DNA from: CAJXJP01 sp963926055
GTDB taxonomy: Bacteria; Patescibacteriota; Gracilibacteria; BD1-5; UBA6164
Direction of reading: 5' to 3'
NCBI GenBank assembly: GCA_963926055.1
Contig: CAWUVK010000002.1
Coordinates: 1-64,000 of the forward strand
DNA length: 64,000 nt
The notes beneath the pieces are model-generated. The model had not been told where the DNA came from, did not search any database, and saw nothing but the letters and a program-made list of their open reading frames with translations. Of the stretch, positions 61,317 through 64,000 are shown one piece after another. A program made the translations under genes and the position numbers. Position 1 is the stretch's first letter; every line of letters begins with the position of its first letter.

Positions 61317-64000
61317 TTAGAAATCTGATTCTCCTTTCATTTCTTGTTCAACTTCTTCAAGATGTTTTTCTGAAATATCAATTTCAGCTTCTTCTGGATC
61401 GAAGTATTCTTGTTCTGGATCAAATTTATTTTCACCAGTATAATGTTTTCATGCAGGAATAAGTCTCCCGATAATAACATTTTCTTTCATTTCTTTAAAG
61501 GTATCAATTTTACCAGATACAGACCCTTCAACAAGAACTCTTACAGTTTCTTGGAATGATGCAGCTGATAGCCATGAATCAGTATAAAGTGAAATTTTTG
61601 TAATACCTAAAAGTAGTCTTTCAGCAATACCTGGTTTTTTTCCTTGAGATAGGAGTACATCATTTTCATTTTTGAATTTGATAATATCTACAATATCTCC
61701 TGGGAAGAAAGGAGTATCACCTTTAGATGTAACTCTTACTCTTGAGAACATTTGTCTTACTACTAATTCAATATGTTTTGAATTAACTGTTTGACCTTGA
61801 GATGAATAGATAGATTTAATTTCATCAACAATATATTGTTGAGCTGCAATTACACCTGCAACATCCATAACTTTTTGAAGATTTAGAGAACCTTCTGTAA
61901 TTTTTTGACCTTTTTTAATTTGGTCTCCATCTTTTACAATAAGAGTTCTTCAGATATCAAAGTTATATTCAAACTGTCTATTTTCTTTATCTTTAACGAC
62001 AATACAACCTTCTGAAACTGCTTTTACTTCTCAAGCAAATTTCGTAGTGATTTTTTGTTTATCTTTTGTAGATCTCGCAATAATTTGTTTTGCTTTTACT
62101 TCTTGACCAACTTTTACAGCTATATCAAAATGTTCTTCAAAATAATATTCATCAGTCATTAATTCTTCTGCAGTAACAGTAACTGTTAATTCTTTATCTT
62201 TATGTTCAGTAGAAATTAAACCATCAATATCAGAAATTTCTGCAATAAGTTTTGGCATTCTCGCTTCAAGTAGTTCTTCTACTCTTGCTAAACCTTGAGT
62301 CATATCTCAACCTTCTTTGGCAACTCAACCCGAGTGGAATGTTCTCATCGTTAATTGCGTACCAGGTTCACCAATAGATTGTGCTGCGATAACCCCAACT
62401 GGAGATCCCATAGTTACTTCTCTTGTAGTTGATAGATCAATACCATAACATTTTTTACAAACACCTCATTCTGTTTCACATGTAGCAACACTACGAATAT
62501 CTACTGAATCAATTTCATTTTTAGTGAGTACTTTTAATACATCAATATCAATTACAGTATTTGCTTCAAATAAAGTTGTTCCATCTTTTACCACTGGGTT
62601 TGCTAAAGTATGTGAATAAATTCTATCTTCGAATTTTTCTTCAAAACTTCCTATTTTTAGACCTTTTGTAATAGTTTTATAATGAACTGTTTCACAATCA
62701 TCTTCTTTAACAACAATATTTTGAGATGAATCTACTAGTCTTCTTGTTAAGTACCCAGATTGTGCTGTTTTGAGTGCCGTATCTGATTTCCCTTTTCTTC
62801 AACCATGAGTGGCAATAAAGTATTCTAGAGATGAAAATCCTTCTTTTAGAGTAGATTTAATTGGAAGTTCGATTGTTGCACCTGAAGTAGAAGCAACTAA
62901 ACCTTTCATACCACACAATTGTGTAATATTCCCCCAGTTCCCTCTTGAACCTGAATCAATAAAGTTATAAATATGATTTTTTCCATCAAATAATTGTTTC
63001 ATATCTGATTCGATAACTTTTTTAACTTCAGCCCAAATAACAATAGATTGAAGATATTTTTCTTCTTCTGTTAAGAATCCAGTCCAATGATGTTTTTGAA
63101 TATATTTAACTTTTTCAGCAGCAGTTTCTAATAATTTTTGTTTAGATTCTGGTACAACCATATCATCTTTAGAGATAGATAATCCAGAAATAGTAGAATA
63201 TTTAAAACCAAAGTTTTTAATATCATTTACTAATTTTGCTGTTACTTCACCACCTAATTCTTCAAATGATTGAGATAAAATTCTTTTTAATACTCATTTT
63301 GTTAATTTTTCATTAATAAAACCTAACCCAACTGGTACAATTTCATTAAATAATAATCTTCCATAACATGTATCAATAATTTCACCATTAATTCTAACCT
63401 TAATTGGTGATTTTATACCAATTACTTCAGCATCATATGCGTTAGCTACATCATTTAAATCTTTAAATATTTTTCCTGCACCTTTTCCAGTTTCATCAAT
63501 AGCTGTTACATAGTAACATCCAAGAATCATATCTTGAGAAGGTGTAACGATTGGTTCACCTGAAGCTGGAGCTAATAAGTTTTTCGAACTTACCATTAAT
63601 TCTCTTGCTTCTGCTTGAGCTTTATCCGTAATAGGTAAATGAACTGCCATTTGATCCCCATCAAAATCGGCATTAAATGCAGTACAAGTAAGAGGATGTA
63701 ATTGAATTGCCTTCCCTTCAATTAAAACTGGTTTAAATGCTTGAATTGAAAGTCTATGAAGCGTAGGAGCACGGTTCATAAGAACATATTTTCCTTCAAT
63801 AACTTCATCGAGTGAATCCCAAACTTCTTTTGAACCTTTTTCTATAAATTTTTCAGCATGTTTAATATTATAAACATATCCATTTTCTATTAATTTAGAG
63901 ATAACAAAAGGTTTAAATAGAATTAGACCCATTTTTTTAGGAATACCACATTCATCCATATTTAGATTTGGACCAACAACGATAACCGATCTTGCAGAGT
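61317..64000 (-). CDS. rpoC: RNA polymerase beta' subunit, 5' part outside window
   Basis: About 894 C-terminal codons of a beta' subunit are present; the start lies beyond 64000. The catalytic metal site is FNADFDGDQMAVHLP, preceded by YVLMNRAPTLHRLSIQAFKP. Further blocks are QDMILGCYYVT, YNFIDSGSRGNWGNITQLCG, the zinc-binding GGVCKKCYG, SPVGVIAAQSIGEPGTQLTM (trigger/bridge region) and TMRTFHSGGVA. Most glycines are GGN, with only a minority TGA, fitting strong expression. It forms the catalytic core with RpoB, which should lie to the right. Confidence 0.98.

Noticed and set aside
1..64000. UGA as tryptophan (Mycoplasma-type code)
   Set aside because: Normal TGG codons occur at conserved Trp sites, while TGA sits in P-loops and the K+ filter where only Gly fits.
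1..64000. CRISPR arrays, rRNA genes or insertion sequences
   Set aside because: No regularly spaced repeats, rRNA signature segments or transposase motifs with terminal inverted repeats were found by reading.

Overview
The window is a very AT-rich piece of a bacterial chromosome that reads correctly only if UGA codes for glycine (genetic code 25). Under the standard code most genes are broken into fragments. With UGA as Gly they join into full-length proteins, and the re-read codons fall on invariant glycines: both Walker A loops of the ABC-F ATPase, the TVGFGD filter of a K+ channel and motif I of a cytosine methyltransferase. Stops are TAA or TAG only. This code, with compact operons, short intergenic gaps and many poorly known small proteins, points to the CPR phyla Absconditabacteria (SR1) or Gracilibacteria. 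Which of the two cannot be decided from this window.

Layout. 1-5 kb: partial type IV pilin, a small exported protein, a small protein with an SSB-type C-terminal tail, an ABC-F ATPase and a membrane-anchored spermidine-synthase-like protein. 5-10 kb: exported or lipid-anchored proteins (phosphodiester glycosidase, UlaG-like metallo-hydrolase), DUF2461, then a photolyase/cryptochrome overlapping a DUF2256 zinc-finger gene. 10-12.3 kb: DUF4015 glycoside hydrolase and two small proteins. 12.4-16.7 kb: a three-gene defence operon (C5 methyltransferase, AIPR protein with an N-terminal nuclease motif, DpnI-like endonuclease) directly downstream of the tmRNA gene (16.8-17.3 kb). 17.4-19.3 kb: HD-only ppGpp-hydrolase-like protein and an EgtD-like methyltransferase. 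19.3-24.8 kb: two large pilins, a secreted tail-collar-like protein and UvrB. 25-28.5 kb: a PGRP amidase fused to SpoIID, a coiled-coil membrane protein and two small unknown proteins. 28.7-35.4 kb: a U32-like/ArsC-like operon and a metG-membrane protein-ferredoxin-galU-yvcK operon. 35.5-41.8 kb: small code-25-only genes, a toxin remnant, a voltage-gated-type K+ channel with a zinc ribbon, Ste24 protease, cysS, a 2Fe-2S protein, tRNA-Phe, tRNA-Leu and a methyltransferase-like protein. 41.9-49.2 kb: PBP2 and MurL (cell wall), rpsO, bifunctional Rel and a pilin. 49.3-64 kb: methyltransferase, argS, an AAA ATPase, a large VirB6/TrbL-like membrane protein, gatB, a ribosome-hibernation-like factor, hemW, an operon with HIT and solute-binding proteins, a coiled-coil protein, and rpoC running off the right end.

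Together the genes show a small host-dependent-type cell with translation, transcription, peptidoglycan synthesis and remodelling, pilus and secretion parts, stringent response, DNA repair and one compact defence island. The least usual parts are the DpnI/AIPR/C5-methyltransferase operon beside ssrA, the amidase-SpoIID fusion and the pilin plus tail-collar pair. Nearly every transcription unit ends in an A-tract/T-tract hairpin. Recognisable promoters (TTGaca-N16/17-TAtAAT type) precede the tRNAs, rpsO and a few other genes. No rRNA, CRISPR array, insertion sequence or complete prophage was seen.
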